Shown: positions 6,747-15,141, counted from the stretch's first letter. The stretch: DNA of 28,676 nt from Bacillota bacterium (GCA_023460795.1 JAEWPC010000004.1:1-28676); one strand, 5' to 3'. Notes: a model not told the origin generated them from the letters alone. Program-made: numbers and translations.

Positions 6747-9206
6747 TTACCGCTTGCGGAACGATCTGTAGCCGCGCTCTCCGAGCAGGAAAGCTAACGC
6801 TGGGACAATGAGCGACATGAACAGCGTCGCGTACAGCATTAACCCGATCATCGTGCCGACGCCGATCTCGACGAGCGTATCGACGCCCGAGAAGCCGAGC
6901 GCTCCGAACGTGCCGGCCATTATCGCCGCCGCGCTGACGATAACCCCGCCGGTCGTCGTCATGGCCGTCTTCATCGCTTCGCGAGCGTCGCTCCCTTGTC
7001 TAGCTTCTTCCTTGTACCTGGACATGAGGAAGATGCTATAGTCGACGCCAAGCGCCACGACGACCATGAAGATGAAGAACGATACCGTCCAAGACAAGCC
7101 GTCGAATCCGAGAACCCGGACGTATAGGAATTCTAGCAAGCCCATGGTGATCAAGTAATTAAATACAAGAGCGGCAAGCACGTACAACGGCGCGATAATC
7201 GAACGCAGGAGCGCGATGAGCACGACGGCGATTCCGGCCAGGACGAGCGACGCCGTCCGGACGAAGTCGTCGTACGAAATTCCGCGCAGCTCGTTGTACT
7301 TAGCCGAAGCGCCGGAAGCGTATACCTGAGGTTCGGGGATGACGGATAACTCAAGACTGTCGCGCAATACGGAAGTCAGCCGGTCGACGTTATCCATCGT
7401 CTCCGTCGCGAACGGATTCGTGTTCATGACGATATCGATCTTCGTCGTTCGGCCGTCCGGCGACATGTAGAATTGCAAGATCCGTTGCATGCCGGCTTTG
7501 ATCGGATCGGACTCGGCGCGCGGCGAGACGTTCGGGCTAGGCTCCAGCAGATCTTTCAAATCCGCGATGCCCTCCGAAGCGTTCAATTGCTCGTTGAGAA
7601 AAGGAACGATCGCATCCAAAATCGGTTTGATCGAAGGCACGATGCCGACGAGGCCTTGGCTGAAGTGAACGGCGCGAAGCGCGATCGCTTGGAGACCCTG
7701 GCCAAGCCTTCGGTTGCCTTTCGTTCGGTCTGTGTCCGAGGCGGAGCCGCTCGACTTCCGGCCCGATTGTCCGAGCGACAGCTTGGCGCCGAGCGGCCGT
7801 GTCGCGCTGCGCACTTCCCGTACGCCAGGGACCCGAGCGAGGTCGGCGCTCGCTTGCTCCAGCGCCGCGAACGCGGAAGGCGTGCGCATCGATTCGGGCG
7901 ACGTGACGGCCATCGTAAGCGGGAACACTTCTCCTGCCCCGAACGCCTGCTCGACCCGATGATAGCCGACGACGGAGCCTAAGGACGGATCGATCTCGGA
8001 GATATCGTCGAAGGAACGTTTGCCTTGATAGAGCAAAGTAATGGGGGTAAGCAATAGAATCGCCGTCAGCAGCACGATAATCGGCCGTTTCGATGCCAGC
8101 CGCGCGGCAGCTGCCCATAGCTTGGAACGGCCGTGAGCGCCTGTCCCGCCGCTCCTCGGCCACATCGGCCAGAACAGCGACCGGCCGAGCAAGAGGATAA
8201 GAGCCGGCGTCAGCGTCAACCCGGCCAGCAGCGTCACGAGCAGACCGATCGCTACGCCGGCCGCGGATTTATATAGGCCGAATTGAGCGAAGCCGATCAG
8301 GAAGAACGCCGCGAACACCGTGCTCGCGGAATAGAATACGGTAGGCAAGGCGCCGCGCAGCGTTCTGCGCATCGCTTCGAACGGATCTCCGGCGGCAGCA
8401 AGCTCCTCGCGGTATCTCTGAATCATCAGGATGCAGTAATCCGTACCTGCGCCGAACAAGACGGCGATCAGGAACGATTCGGTAAAGCTCGTCACCGTTA
8501 ATCCATAGTCGGCCGCCTTGGCGATCAAACCGCGAGATACGACGACGCTGATCCCGATCGTAATCAGGGGCACGAGTGGGGCGACGAGCGAGCGGAAGAC
8601 GATGAGCAGAATGGCAAGGACGAGTCCGATCGTGATCATTTCCGTACGTTGCAAACCTTGCCGGGAAGACTCCTGAAAATCTTGCGAGATGGCCGCGCTG
8701 CCCGTTAATTCGACATCGGCACCGTCAGGCGCGCCATCCAGAAGCTGCTTGATTCGCATTAAAGTCGTCCTGGTCGACTCGTCGAAATCGGAATCGGGCA
8801 AATAGACGACGGCGAGCATCGCCTGGCCGTCTTCGCTCAAGAACCGCTCCGCGAGCTCGGGCTGGGTTTGCGCATCGAGCAGACCGGCGACGTTCAGTTC
8901 CTCTTGGCGCGAGGAAATTTCATTCGTCAACTTGGCCATCCAGGCTTGGTCGCTTGAGGTAATTCCTTCTTGGCGCGACAGCACGATTACGGCGCTCGTG
9001 CGCGACTTCGAGGTCGGATCGATCTGTTGCAGCAGCTTGAGAGCTTGCGCCGATTCGGCATACCTCGGTATGAAGTTCTGCTCGGTGCGGCTCACGACGA
9101 CGGACAAGCTAGGCAACGCCAGCGCCGATACGACCGCGGCGGCGAGCCATCCCGCGAGCAGGACGAGCCGCATCCGGGACGTCCAGTCGATGTGGCGGTT
9201 CATCAT
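6747..9206 (-). CDS. MMPL/RND-family membrane transporter
   Basis: This is an 819-residue exporter-type membrane protein with two tandem MMPL units. Each has one leading transmembrane helix, a large extracytoplasmic domain and a five- to six-helix bundle. The helix after the first bundle starts carries GAGTDYCILMIQRYREE and the second unit carries LGVDYSIFLMSRYKEE. These Asp-Tyr pairs correspond to the proton-relay pairs known from MmpL3. Substrates of Bacillota MMPL proteins are mostly lipids or amphiphiles; none is implied here. The start is uncertain. A GTG at 9218 lies only one base after GGAG, whereas GGAG-C-GTGATC resembles an extended Shine-Dalgarno with good spacing to ATG 9206, which I prefer. 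It follows the small gene at 9225-9536 by under 20 bp. Confidence 0.9.
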   Translation of the reverse strand: MMNRHIDWTSRMRLVLLAGWLAAAVVSALALPSLSVVVSRTEQNFIPRYAESAQALKLLQQIDPTSKSRTSAVIVLSRQEGITSSDQAWMAKLTNEISSRQEELNVAGLLDAQTQPELAERFLSEDGQAMLAVVYLPDSDFDESTRTTLMRIKQLLDGAPDGADVELTGSAAISQDFQESSRQGLQRTEMITIGLVLAILLIVFRSLVAPLVPLITIGISVVVSRGLIAKAADYGLTVTSFTESFLIAVLFGAGTDYCILMIQRYREELAAAGDPFEAMRRTLRGALPTVFYSASTVFAAFFLIGFAQFGLYKSAAGVAIGLLVTLLAGLTLTPALILLLGRSLFWPMWPRSGGTGAHGRSKLWAAAARLASKRPIIVLLTAILLLTPITLLYQGKRSFDDISEIDPSLGSVVGYHRVEQAFGAGEVFPLTMAVTSPESMRTPSAFAALEQASADLARVPGVREVRSATRPLGAKLSLGQSGRKSSGSASDTDRTKGNRRLGQGLQAIALRAVHFSQGLVGIVPSIKPILDAIVPFLNEQLNASEGIADLKDLLEPSPNVSPRAESDPIKAGMQRILQFYMSPDGRTTKIDIVMNTNPFATETMDNVDRLTSVLRDSLELSVIPEPQVYASGASAKYNELRGISYDDFVRTASLVLAGIAVVLIALLRSIIAPLYVLAALVFNYLITMGLLEFLYVRVLGFDGLSWTVSFFIFMVVVALGVDYSIFLMSRYKEEARQGSDAREAMKTAMTTTGGVIVSAAAIMAGTFGALGFSGVDTLVEIGVGTMIGLMLYATLFMSLIVPALAFLLGERGYRSFRKR

Positions 9207-9224
9207 CGGGTTGATCACGCTCCG

Positions 9225-9536
9225 TTAAGGCGTTCCGAATCCTTCGAGCGGACCTTCGCCTCGAATGTTGGCGGCACGGTGCCGCGAATTGGGATGGAAA
9301 TAGCCGCAGCCGGTCCATGCGCGGCCGTCCGCCGTCGTCGCGGCGAGCGACACGCCGATGTCTTCGCTCTCCTCGAAACGGCGCAATACGTCCTCGTCCG
9401 AGAGGCCGTCCAGTTCGACGTACCAATGCTTGGAGCCGTGATCCGTTATAATGAACAGCTTAGCCCGTTCGTAAGCAAGCGATTTTCCATAAGATCCTTG
9501 CGTAATCGATAATTGTGCCAATTCATAAGTTTCCAC
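9225..9536 (-). CDS. Small protein of unknown function, first gene of the exporter operon
   Basis: The product is 103 residues and soluble, with no signal peptide. I do not recognise the family. Visible features are an acidic centre (DEDVLRRFEESED), a W-T-G-C-G-Y-F-H-P segment at about 75-83 and a Gly/Pro-rich C-terminus (GEGPLEGFGTP). The frame begins at GTG 9536, 12 bases after the ribosome site GGGAGG (9549-9554, minus strand), a long spacing. The best-placed ATG (9543) belongs to a six-codon ORF in another frame. Its stop codon lies 18 bp before the exporter ATG, so the two are probably cotranscribed and the protein may assist or regulate the exporter (inference from position only). Confidence 0.6.
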   Translation of the reverse strand: METYELAQLSITQGSYGKSLAYERAKLFIITDHGSKHWYVELDGLSDEDVLRRFEESEDIGVSLAATTADGRAWTGCGYFHPNSRHRAANIRGEGPLEGFGTP

Positions 9537-9569
9537 TAGTCATCTGTTCCTCCCTTGCCGATAAACCTA

Positions 9570-9599
9570 ATTGTAACGCGTTATTGGAAAAGGTTGCAA
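9570..9599 (-). promoter_or_regulatory. Candidate promoter of the small-protein/exporter operon
   Basis: Read on the minus strand, TTGCAA (9594-9599) is followed after 18 bp by TACAAT (9570-9575). The spacing and the -10 are good; the -35 matches 4 of 6. It overlaps the region that must also hold the promoter of the divergent pxp genes. Confidence 0.45.
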
Positions 9600-9624
9600 T
9601 CGAGAAACGGAGAGGAGCTTTCGG

Positions 9625-11379
9625 ATGCAAGCAGCTGAATGGATCGTACAACCGCTCGGTGATCGCGCTTTGTTGCTGGCGTGGGACGGAGCGGATATCT
9701 CGGCTCGTCAGGTCGCCGCCGTCGCGCGTCGCATCCGGAGGGCTGCCCCGGCGTGGGTGCAAGAGCTTGTTCCCGCCTATCGTTCGATTGCCGTACATAT
9801 ACATATGCGTTTTGCGGGACTGTCCCCCCTTCAGGCGTACGAGGGGTTGGTTCGCACGCTTGAAGGCTTTGATGCGACCGATGAGTTCGACGAAGCGAAG
9901 CTCGTGGAGCTGCCGGTCCATTATGGAGGCGATCACGGTCCCGACTTGGAGGCTTCGGCCGCGAGAAGCGGAATGACCGTTCAGCAATTCATCGCGAACC
10001 ATTCGGGAGCCGAGTATGAAGTGGCCATGATCGGGTTCGCTCCCGGATTTCCTTATTTAAGCGGGCTTCCCGCCGAGCTCTCGCAGCCCAGGCATGAGAC
10101 GCCAAGACTGAGAGTCCCTGAGGGCGCGGTCGGCATCGCAGGGGGACAGACCGGCGTCTATCCGGTAGCATCGCCGGGCGGCTGGCAAATTATCGGCCGA
10201 ACGGCGGCCAAGCTGTTTCGGCCCGAGAGCGACGAGCCTTTCCTGCTGGCTGCCGGAGACCGCGTAAAATTCGTGCCTATAGAGGATCGTTCCGTCGCAT
10301 TGTTCGATTCATCGGAGGCGACTCGTCCGGCGGTCAAGCGTGCGGCCGTGAGTAAGGGGGCGCTTGTCGTCGTTAAACCCGGCATGTTGACGACCGTACA
10401 GGACTTAGGCAGGCCGGGTTGGCAAGCATACGGAGTTTCCGTCGGTGGAGCCATGGACGGGGTCGCCTTGCGCACGGCGAATATCCTCGTCGGCAATCGG
10501 GAGGATGCCGCGGGACTGGAGATGACGCTGCTCGGTCCAACATTCGAAGTAGAACAGGACTTGCTCGTGGCTATAAGCGGGGCGGACATCGATGTATTCG
10601 CGGACGGCGAATCGCTGCCGATGAATAAGCCGATCCTGCTGCGTGCCGGCACGACGTTATCGTTCGGACGGGTAACCGGCGGCTGTCGGGCGTATTTGGC
10701 CGTCGCCGGAGGCATCGACGTTCCGCTCGTGATGGGCAGCAGAAGCGCCGACCTGCGCGCGCGGATTGGCGGCGGTGCGGCTTTAGTTGCCGGGGAACGG
10801 TTATGCGCAAGCCAGCCGACCGCCCTGTCGCTTGCGCTGGCCGATTGCCTGCTCCGCCGGGCTCGTTCGGAAGGGCTCAAGTGGAGCACGGTCCCTTGGT
10901 CGGCGGCAGGCGGAATCGGGCAGAAGCGCAAGCCAGGCAGGCGAACCGACATTCGTCTACGCGTGCTCGCCGGCGCGGAGTGGGAGTCTTTCGGAGATCA
11001 GGCGCGGCGAACGCTGCTGGGTTCGCCCTATCGGGTCGAAGCCTCGTCCGATCGTATGGGGATACGGTTATCCGGACCTGCCCTCTCCAGGTTAACCGAT
11101 GCGGAACTGCAATCGCACGGGGTCGTCCCCGGCACGATTCAAGTGCCACAAGGCGGCCAGCCGATCGTCCTCGCGTCGGGCTGTCAACCGACGGGGGGAT
11201 ATCCGAAGCTGGCGCACGTCATCACGGCGGATTTGCCGTTGCTCGCGCAGCTTGCCCCCGGGGTCGTCGTAAGGTTCGAGCTGACGGAGCTGGAAGGGGC
11301 CGTGCAAGCAAGAGAAGAGCAGGAACGGGATATCGCCTTGCTCCAAGCGGGCGTCTTCGCGAAGATTGGCGAGTTATAG
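9625..11379 (+). CDS. pxpBC: Fused 5-oxoprolinase subunits B and C (KipI-KipA type)
   Basis: With PxpA, this protein forms the ATP-dependent prokaryotic 5-oxoprolinase that converts 5-oxoproline to glutamate in the cytosol. The 584-residue chain joins two domains normally on separate genes. Residues ~1-220 are PxpB/KipI (allophanate hydrolase subunit 1 family; GFAPGFPYLSG from 137). Residues ~247-560 are PxpC/KipA (subunit 2 family; GMLTTVQDLGRPG from 253, then GGAMDGVALRTAN). They are linked by a short polar segment. The ribosome site AGAGGAG lies seven bases before the ATG. Such fusions occur in other bacteria. KipI was first described in B. subtilis as an inhibitor of the sporulation kinase KinA, but nothing here shows that role. 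Confidence 0.93.
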   Translation: MQAAEWIVQPLGDRALLLAWDGADISARQVAAVARRIRRAAPAWVQELVPAYRSIAVHIHMRFAGLSPLQAYEGLVRTLEGFDATDEFDEAKLVELPVHYGGDHGPDLEASAARSGMTVQQFIANHSGAEYEVAMIGFAPGFPYLSGLPAELSQPRHETPRLRVPEGAVGIAGGQTGVYPVASPGGWQIIGRTAAKLFRPESDEPFLLAAGDRVKFVPIEDRSVALFDSSEATRPAVKRAAVSKGALVVVKPGMLTTVQDLGRPGWQAYGVSVGGAMDGVALRTANILVGNREDAAGLEMTLLGPTFEVEQDLLVAISGADIDVFADGESLPMNKPILLRAGTTLSFGRVTGGCRAYLAVAGGIDVPLVMGSRSADLRARIGGGAALVAGERLCASQPTALSLALADCLLRRARSEGLKWSTVPWSAAGGIGQKRKPGRRTDIRLRVLAGAEWESFGDQARRTLLGSPYRVEASSDRMGIRLSGPALSRLTDAELQSHGVVPGTIQVPQGGQPIVLASGCQPTGGYPKLAHVITADLPLLAQLAPGVVVRFELTELEGAVQAREEQERDIALLQAGVFAKIGEL

Positions 11380-11396
11380 AATGGAGGAGCGCATGC

Positions 11397-12155
11397 ATGA
11401 TCTCGATGGATTTGAACGCCGACCTCGGCGAAGGTTACGGCTTATATACGTTCGGTTCGGATGATGAGCTGCTGGAATCGGTATCTTCGGCGAACATCGC
11501 GTGCGGTTACCATGCGGGCGATCCTCGCTTGATGAGGGAAACCGCGGAACGGTGCCTCGCGCGCGGCATCGCCGTCGGCGCTCATCCGGGCTTGCCGGAC
11601 CGACTCGGCTTCGGCCGCCGGGAGATGCACGTCACTCCGGAGGAAGCCTGCGATTATGTGCTGTACCAGACGGGAGCGCTCCAGGCGTTCGTTCGCGCCG
11701 CAGGCGGTACGCTCGGCCATGTCAAGCTTCATGGCGCGTTGTACCATATGGCGATGACCGATAAGGCGATATCCGACGCGATCGTCCAAGGCTTATGCCG
11801 TCTGGACCGGAAGCTCATGCTGTTCGGCTTGCCCGGCAGCAGGCTCGAGGCTTCCGCTAACGAGTCGGGCATGACCTTCGTCGCGGAAGGGTTCGCGGAT
11901 CGGGCATACATGCCGGACGGCAGCCTAGCGCCAAGACGGCTGCCGGGCGCCGTGCTGCACGAGGATACGAAAGCGGCAGAGCAAGCCGTCTCTCTGGCTG
12001 TTAGAGGCGAAGCGTCTACGATCGACGGCGGGAACGTTGCGGTCGGGATTCGTACGCTATGCATCCATGGAGACGCGACGAACGCGGCTGAACGTGCCCG
12101 AACGATTCGACATGCATTGGAGAAGAACGGCGTGCAAATCCGCTGTCCGAAGTGA
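11397..12155 (+). CDS. pxpA: 5-oxoprolinase subunit A (LamB/YcsF family)
   Basis: This is the third component of 5-oxoprolinase. The 252-residue product has the family's usual length and opens with DLNADLGEGYG (residues 5-15), then ANIACGYHAGD (32-42), GAHPG, a central HVKLHGALYH, and a C-terminal CIHGDA. All are hallmark LamB/YcsF motifs. Ribosome site GGAGGAG at 11383-11389 lies seven bases before ATG 11397. A much longer open frame upstream overlaps pxpBC and is not real. It begins 17 bp after pxpBC, so the two form an operon in the order BC-A, the reverse of the common A-B-C order. Confidence 0.95.
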   Translation: MISMDLNADLGEGYGLYTFGSDDELLESVSSANIACGYHAGDPRLMRETAERCLARGIAVGAHPGLPDRLGFGRREMHVTPEEACDYVLYQTGALQAFVRAAGGTLGHVKLHGALYHMAMTDKAISDAIVQGLCRLDRKLMLFGLPGSRLEASANESGMTFVAEGFADRAYMPDGSLAPRRLPGAVLHEDTKAAEQAVSLAVRGEASTIDGGNVAVGIRTLCIHGDATNAAERARTIRHALEKNGVQIRCPK

Positions 12156-12171
12156 AAATGGAGTAGAATTC

Positions 12172-12190
12172 TGTCGAAACAATTGTCGAG
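12172..12190 (+). promoter_or_regulatory. Tandem Spo0A-box-like sites
   Basis: TGTCGAA at 12172-12178 is an exact match to the 0A-box core known from B. subtilis. TGTCGAG at 12184-12190 matches 6 of 7 and lies 12 bp further on in the same orientation. They are about 50-65 bp upstream of the predicted start of transcription of the GGDEF-EAL gene. A further inverted copy (TTCGACA, 12106-12112) lies within the end of pxpA. Confidence 0.5.
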
Positions 12191-12203
12191 ACTTTTCCAT
12201 CTA

Positions 12204-12230
12204 GCAGGAAAAACCCGATTCGTGTGGAAC
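12204..12230 (+). promoter_or_regulatory. Sigma-H-like promoter
   Basis: GCAGGAAAA (12204-12212) fits the sigma-H -35 consensus RNAGGAWWW at every position. After 11 bp, GTGGAAC (12224-12230) fits the -10 consensus RNNGAAT at 6 of 7. No convincing sigma-A promoter was found in this gap. Transcription from about 12237 would exclude the GTG at 12224 as a start codon. Confidence 0.5.
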
Positions 12231-12265
12231 TTCTAAAGGGTACATCTCTGCTTCGGGGGTCTGGC

Positions 12266-14392
12266 ATGTCGATTAATCGCGCGGAAATGAAAACGATGTG
12301 GACGGTGTTGGCCGCCCTATGTTCGTTCGTTATATTGCAAGCGGCGGACCGTCTGCTTGTGGATTGGCTTGAACCGATCGCAGGCGAGACTGCTAACGTA
12401 CTGCTAGAATCGCTAGGCTTCGCCGTCTGCTTCGCCATTCTCACGCTGGGTTGGATGGTGTTCGTTCCGACGCTATGCAGGCAAAGGCTCATGACGGCGG
12501 CGTTGTTCGCGGGCGTGGGCTTGTTGAATTTGCTTCATGCGCTAAGCACACCGAGCATGCCGCTGGCCGATGCCCGATTCGGCGACATGCCGAGCGAGAT
12601 GATCGGTTGGATCTCCCAATGGATCGGCGCGATCGGCTTGCTATTCGTCTTCTCTCTGAAGAACGCCCCCGTCAAAGCGAAGACCCGCACCTATACGATT
12701 ATACCGGTCATCCTCGTCGTCAGCGCGATCGCATGGGGTGTTTTCAGCGTCGATAGCTGGAATGAGGATGCTCTGAAGTCGATTCAACCGTATCAGCACG
12801 TATCCGTATTGCTCCTATACGCGGCGGCTGCCAGCGTCATTCTATATCGCCACCGGGTCGAGCGCCCGCAATCGATGCTGACGATCGTCCAGGCGCTTAT
12901 CTGGCTCTGCGTCTCGAAGATGGAGGAAGCGCTCGGGTCGGGAATCGGCGACATCCATTATTTGTTCGCGGAATGCATCAAGGTCATCGGATATTACTAT
13001 TTGCTCAAAGGCATTTACTTCGTCCTGATCGAGGAGCCGTACAAACGGCAGAAGAAAGCCGAGGCGCGCATTAACTATTTGGCTTTTCACGACGAGCTGA
13101 CCGGATTGCCTAACCGTCGGATGTTCTCCGAACGGGTGAAGGCGGAAGTCGGCAGAGCGGAGCACAACGGCAGCAAATTCGCTTTGCTCTGGCTCGATTT
13201 AGACCGCTTCAAGACGATTAACGATTCGATGGGCCATTCGTTCGGCGATCAATTGCTCGTTGCGGTTGCGGAGAGGCTTACGAAGTTCACGAGCAAGCCG
13301 GAGAGAGTGTTCCGTCTAGGCGGGGATGAGTTTACGTGCTTGCTGTCGGATATTCGGGACGTGGCTCAAGCCGAGCACGAGGCTCAGCGGCTCGTACAGC
13401 TTTTCGATTCGCCGATCCGCGTCGGAATGCACGACATTCATTTGACGATCAGCGTCGGCATGGCGATCTATCCAGAGGACGGCAGCTCGCTCGACCTGTT
13501 GCTTCAGAACGCGGATACGGCGATGTATAGCGCGAAGCAAGCGAGCAACGGCTGGACGAGATACGCGGCGGAGATGAATTTGAAGGCGAAGGAAAAGCTG
13601 CTGCTCGAGAACGATCTTCGCATCGCATTGGAGCTCGGCCAATTCCATCTGGCGTATCAGCCGCTTGTCGAGCTGGAAACCGAACGGCTGGTCGGCGCGG
13701 AAGCACTCATCAGGTGGAACCATCCGCAGAAAGGCTCGATTCCGCCTTCGGAATTCATTCCGCTGTGCGAGGAGAACGGCTTCATTATCCCGCTAGGCGA
13801 GTGGGTGCTGCGGACCGCTTGCAGGCAGTCGATGGTATGGCAACGCGGCGGCTACCGGCCGCTGATCATGTCCGTGAACTTGTCCATCCGGCAATTCCGT
13901 CAGCACGACCTATGCGAACGCATCGAGAGGGTGCTGGAAGAGACCGGCCTCGAGCCGCAATATCTCGAGCTTGAGATAACCGAAAGCATTATGGCGGACG
14001 TCGCGTTCGCAACGGGAATGCTCGAGAGGCTGAAGAAGATCGGCGTGCGCATCAGCATCGACGACTTCGGTACCGGATACAGCTCGCTCTATTACTTGAA
14101 GCGCTTCCCGATCGACAAGCTGAAGATCGACCGCTCGTTCGTGAACGACATCTTAACCGACCGCAACGATGCCGCGATCGTCTCCGGCATTTCGGCGATG
14201 GCGCGTAACTTGAACTTGACCGTAACGGCGGAAGGCGTGGAAAGCGAAGGCCAAGTCGTATTTCTGCGAGAGCAGCGCTGCCAAGAGGCGCAGGGCTACT
14301 TTTTCTCCCGTCCGGTGCCGTCGGAGCAGTTCACTGCCTTGTTCGATGCGGAGAGTAATTATCAGGGGTGGCAGAAGGAGCCGACCGCATGA
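12266..14392 (+). CDS. Membrane-bound GGDEF-EAL protein (cyclic di-GMP turnover) with MASE3-like sensor
   Basis: The 708-residue protein begins with about seven transmembrane helices (to about residue 255) ending in a KVIGYYYLLKGIYFVLIEEPY segment typical of MASE3 sensor domains. The GGDEF domain has an intact GGDEF at 352-356, but the usual RxxD inhibitory site just upstream is replaced by SKPE. The EAL domain has EALIRW at 479-484 and an intact DDFGTG loop followed by K-I-D and EGVES, so phosphodiesterase activity is likely. Diguanylate cyclase activity is possible. The start is ATG 12266 after CGGGGG. An in-frame GTG at 12224 lies inside the predicted sigma-H -10. The 3' end overlaps the next gene by 4 bp. 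Confidence 0.92.
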   Translation: MSINRAEMKTMWTVLAALCSFVILQAADRLLVDWLEPIAGETANVLLESLGFAVCFAILTLGWMVFVPTLCRQRLMTAALFAGVGLLNLLHALSTPSMPLADARFGDMPSEMIGWISQWIGAIGLLFVFSLKNAPVKAKTRTYTIIPVILVVSAIAWGVFSVDSWNEDALKSIQPYQHVSVLLLYAAAASVILYRHRVERPQSMLTIVQALIWLCVSKMEEALGSGIGDIHYLFAECIKVIGYYYLLKGIYFVLIEEPYKRQKKAEARINYLAFHDELTGLPNRRMFSERVKAEVGRAEHNGSKFALLWLDLDRFKTINDSMGHSFGDQLLVAVAERLTKFTSKPERVFRLGGDEFTCLLSDIRDVAQAEHEAQRLVQLFDSPIRVGMHDIHLTISVGMAIYPEDGSSLDLLLQNADTAMYSAKQASNGWTRYAAEMNLKAKEKLLLENDLRIALELGQFHLAYQPLVELETERLVGAEALIRWNHPQKGSIPPSEFIPLCEENGFIIPLGEWVLRTACRQSMVWQRGGYRPLIMSVNLSIRQFRQHDLCERIERVLEETGLEPQYLELEITESIMADVAFATGMLERLKKIGVRISIDDFGTGYSSLYYLKRFPIDKLKIDRSFVNDILTDRNDAAIVSGISAMARNLNLTVTAEGVESEGQVVFLREQRCQEAQGYFFSRPVPSEQFTALFDAESNYQGWQKEPTA

Positions 14393-14781
14393 GCGAGACG
14401 CGTATATTCGTCTACGGGTCGCTGCTGCCGGGATTGCACAACTATAGCGTCATCTCTCCCTTCGTCGCAACCGTCAAGCCCGGGCGAATTCGCGGGAGAT
14501 TGGTAGACGCGGGGCCTTATCCGGCGTTGATCGCGGATGAGTGGCGCACGGTACGCGGCATGTGGGTGACCGTCACGAGCGACGCGTTACCGAGATTGGA
14601 TAGGCTGGAAGAGTTCTACGGCATCGAGGAAAACAACGACTACGAGCGGGTTTGGACGTCGGACGTAGACGATCCCGAATGGTCCGGTTGGGTGTACATT
14701 TGGCCGCATTCCCGCGGGTGCCCCGTACTCGATACGGACTGGTGGCCCGACGTGGCGCACGGCAAGGGCATCGAGCCGTAA
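14389..14781 (+). CDS. Gamma-glutamylcyclotransferase (AIG2/GGCT-like) family protein
   Basis: This 130-residue protein has the family's phosphate-like loop FVYGSLLPG at 7-15 and the catalytic Glu in LDRLEEFYG (Glu74 likely). Members release 5-oxoproline from gamma-glutamyl compounds, although many bacterial homologues are unassigned. The ATG overlaps the TGA of the GGDEF-EAL gene (ATGA), and AAGGAG at 14375-14380 is eight bases upstream, so the two are translationally coupled. If it makes 5-oxoproline, the pxp operon 2.2 kb upstream would consume it (inference). The 3' region runs through a 51-bp tandem repeat array before reaching a terminator. Confidence 0.85.
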   Translation: MSETRIFVYGSLLPGLHNYSVISPFVATVKPGRIRGRLVDAGPYPALIADEWRTVRGMWVTVTSDALPRLDRLEEFYGIEENNDYERVWTSDVDDPEWSGWVYIWPHSRGCPVLDTDWWPDVAHGKGIEP

Positions 14782-14810
14782 TAGCTGGCGGCAGCAGCTG
14801 GCGGGGGCGA

Positions 14811-15093
14811 GAATAAGTCGGTATATGCGACTAATTTTGCGCGGAACGCAGGTATTGGCGGGAATAAGTCGCTATGGGCGACTAATTCTGCGAGTGACGC
14901 AGGTTTTGGCGGGAGTAAGTCGGTATGGGCGACTAAATCTGCGAGTGACGCAGGTTTTGGCGAGAGTAAGTCGGTATAAGCGACTAATTCTGCGCGGAAC
15001 GAAGGTATTGGCGAGAATAAGTCGGTATGAGCGACTAATTCTGCGCGGAACGCAGGTTTTGGCGAGAGTAAGTCGGTATAAGCGACTAATTGC
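14811..15093. repeat. 51-bp tandem array, six copies, two hairpins per unit
   Basis: Copies begin at 14811, 14862, 14913, 14964, 15015 and 15066 with an exact 51-bp period; the last is cut short. Each unit has a hairpin AGTCG-(7 nt)-CGACT and a second one CTGCG-(5 nt)-CGCAG. Loops vary (GTATGAG, GTATAAG, CTATGGG; CGGAA or AGTGA), while the stems are almost invariant. Because 51 is a multiple of three, long repetitive frames appear on both strands. These are not credible genes. The array lies between the cyclotransferase stop codon and the terminator at 15100, so it would be transcribed as 3' UTR. Confidence 0.9.
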
Positions 15094-15099
15094 GAGTTA

Positions 15100-15141
15100 A
15101 CGGCAGCGCAGGGACCAAAAGTCCTTGCGCTGCCGTTTTTT
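15100..15141 (+). terminator. Intrinsic terminator after the repeat array
   Basis: ACGGCAGCGCAGGGAC (15100-15115) pairs with GTCCTTGCGCTGCCGT (15121-15136) with one G-T wobble and a CAAAA loop, followed by a T-run. It ends the GGDEF-EAL/cyclotransferase transcript. Confidence 0.92.

Noticed and set aside
10803..11396. Extended N-terminus for PxpA
   Set aside because: The extra ~198 codons overlap pxpBC in another frame; the family starts at the MISMDLNADLGEG segment and a strong ribosome site is at 11383-11389.
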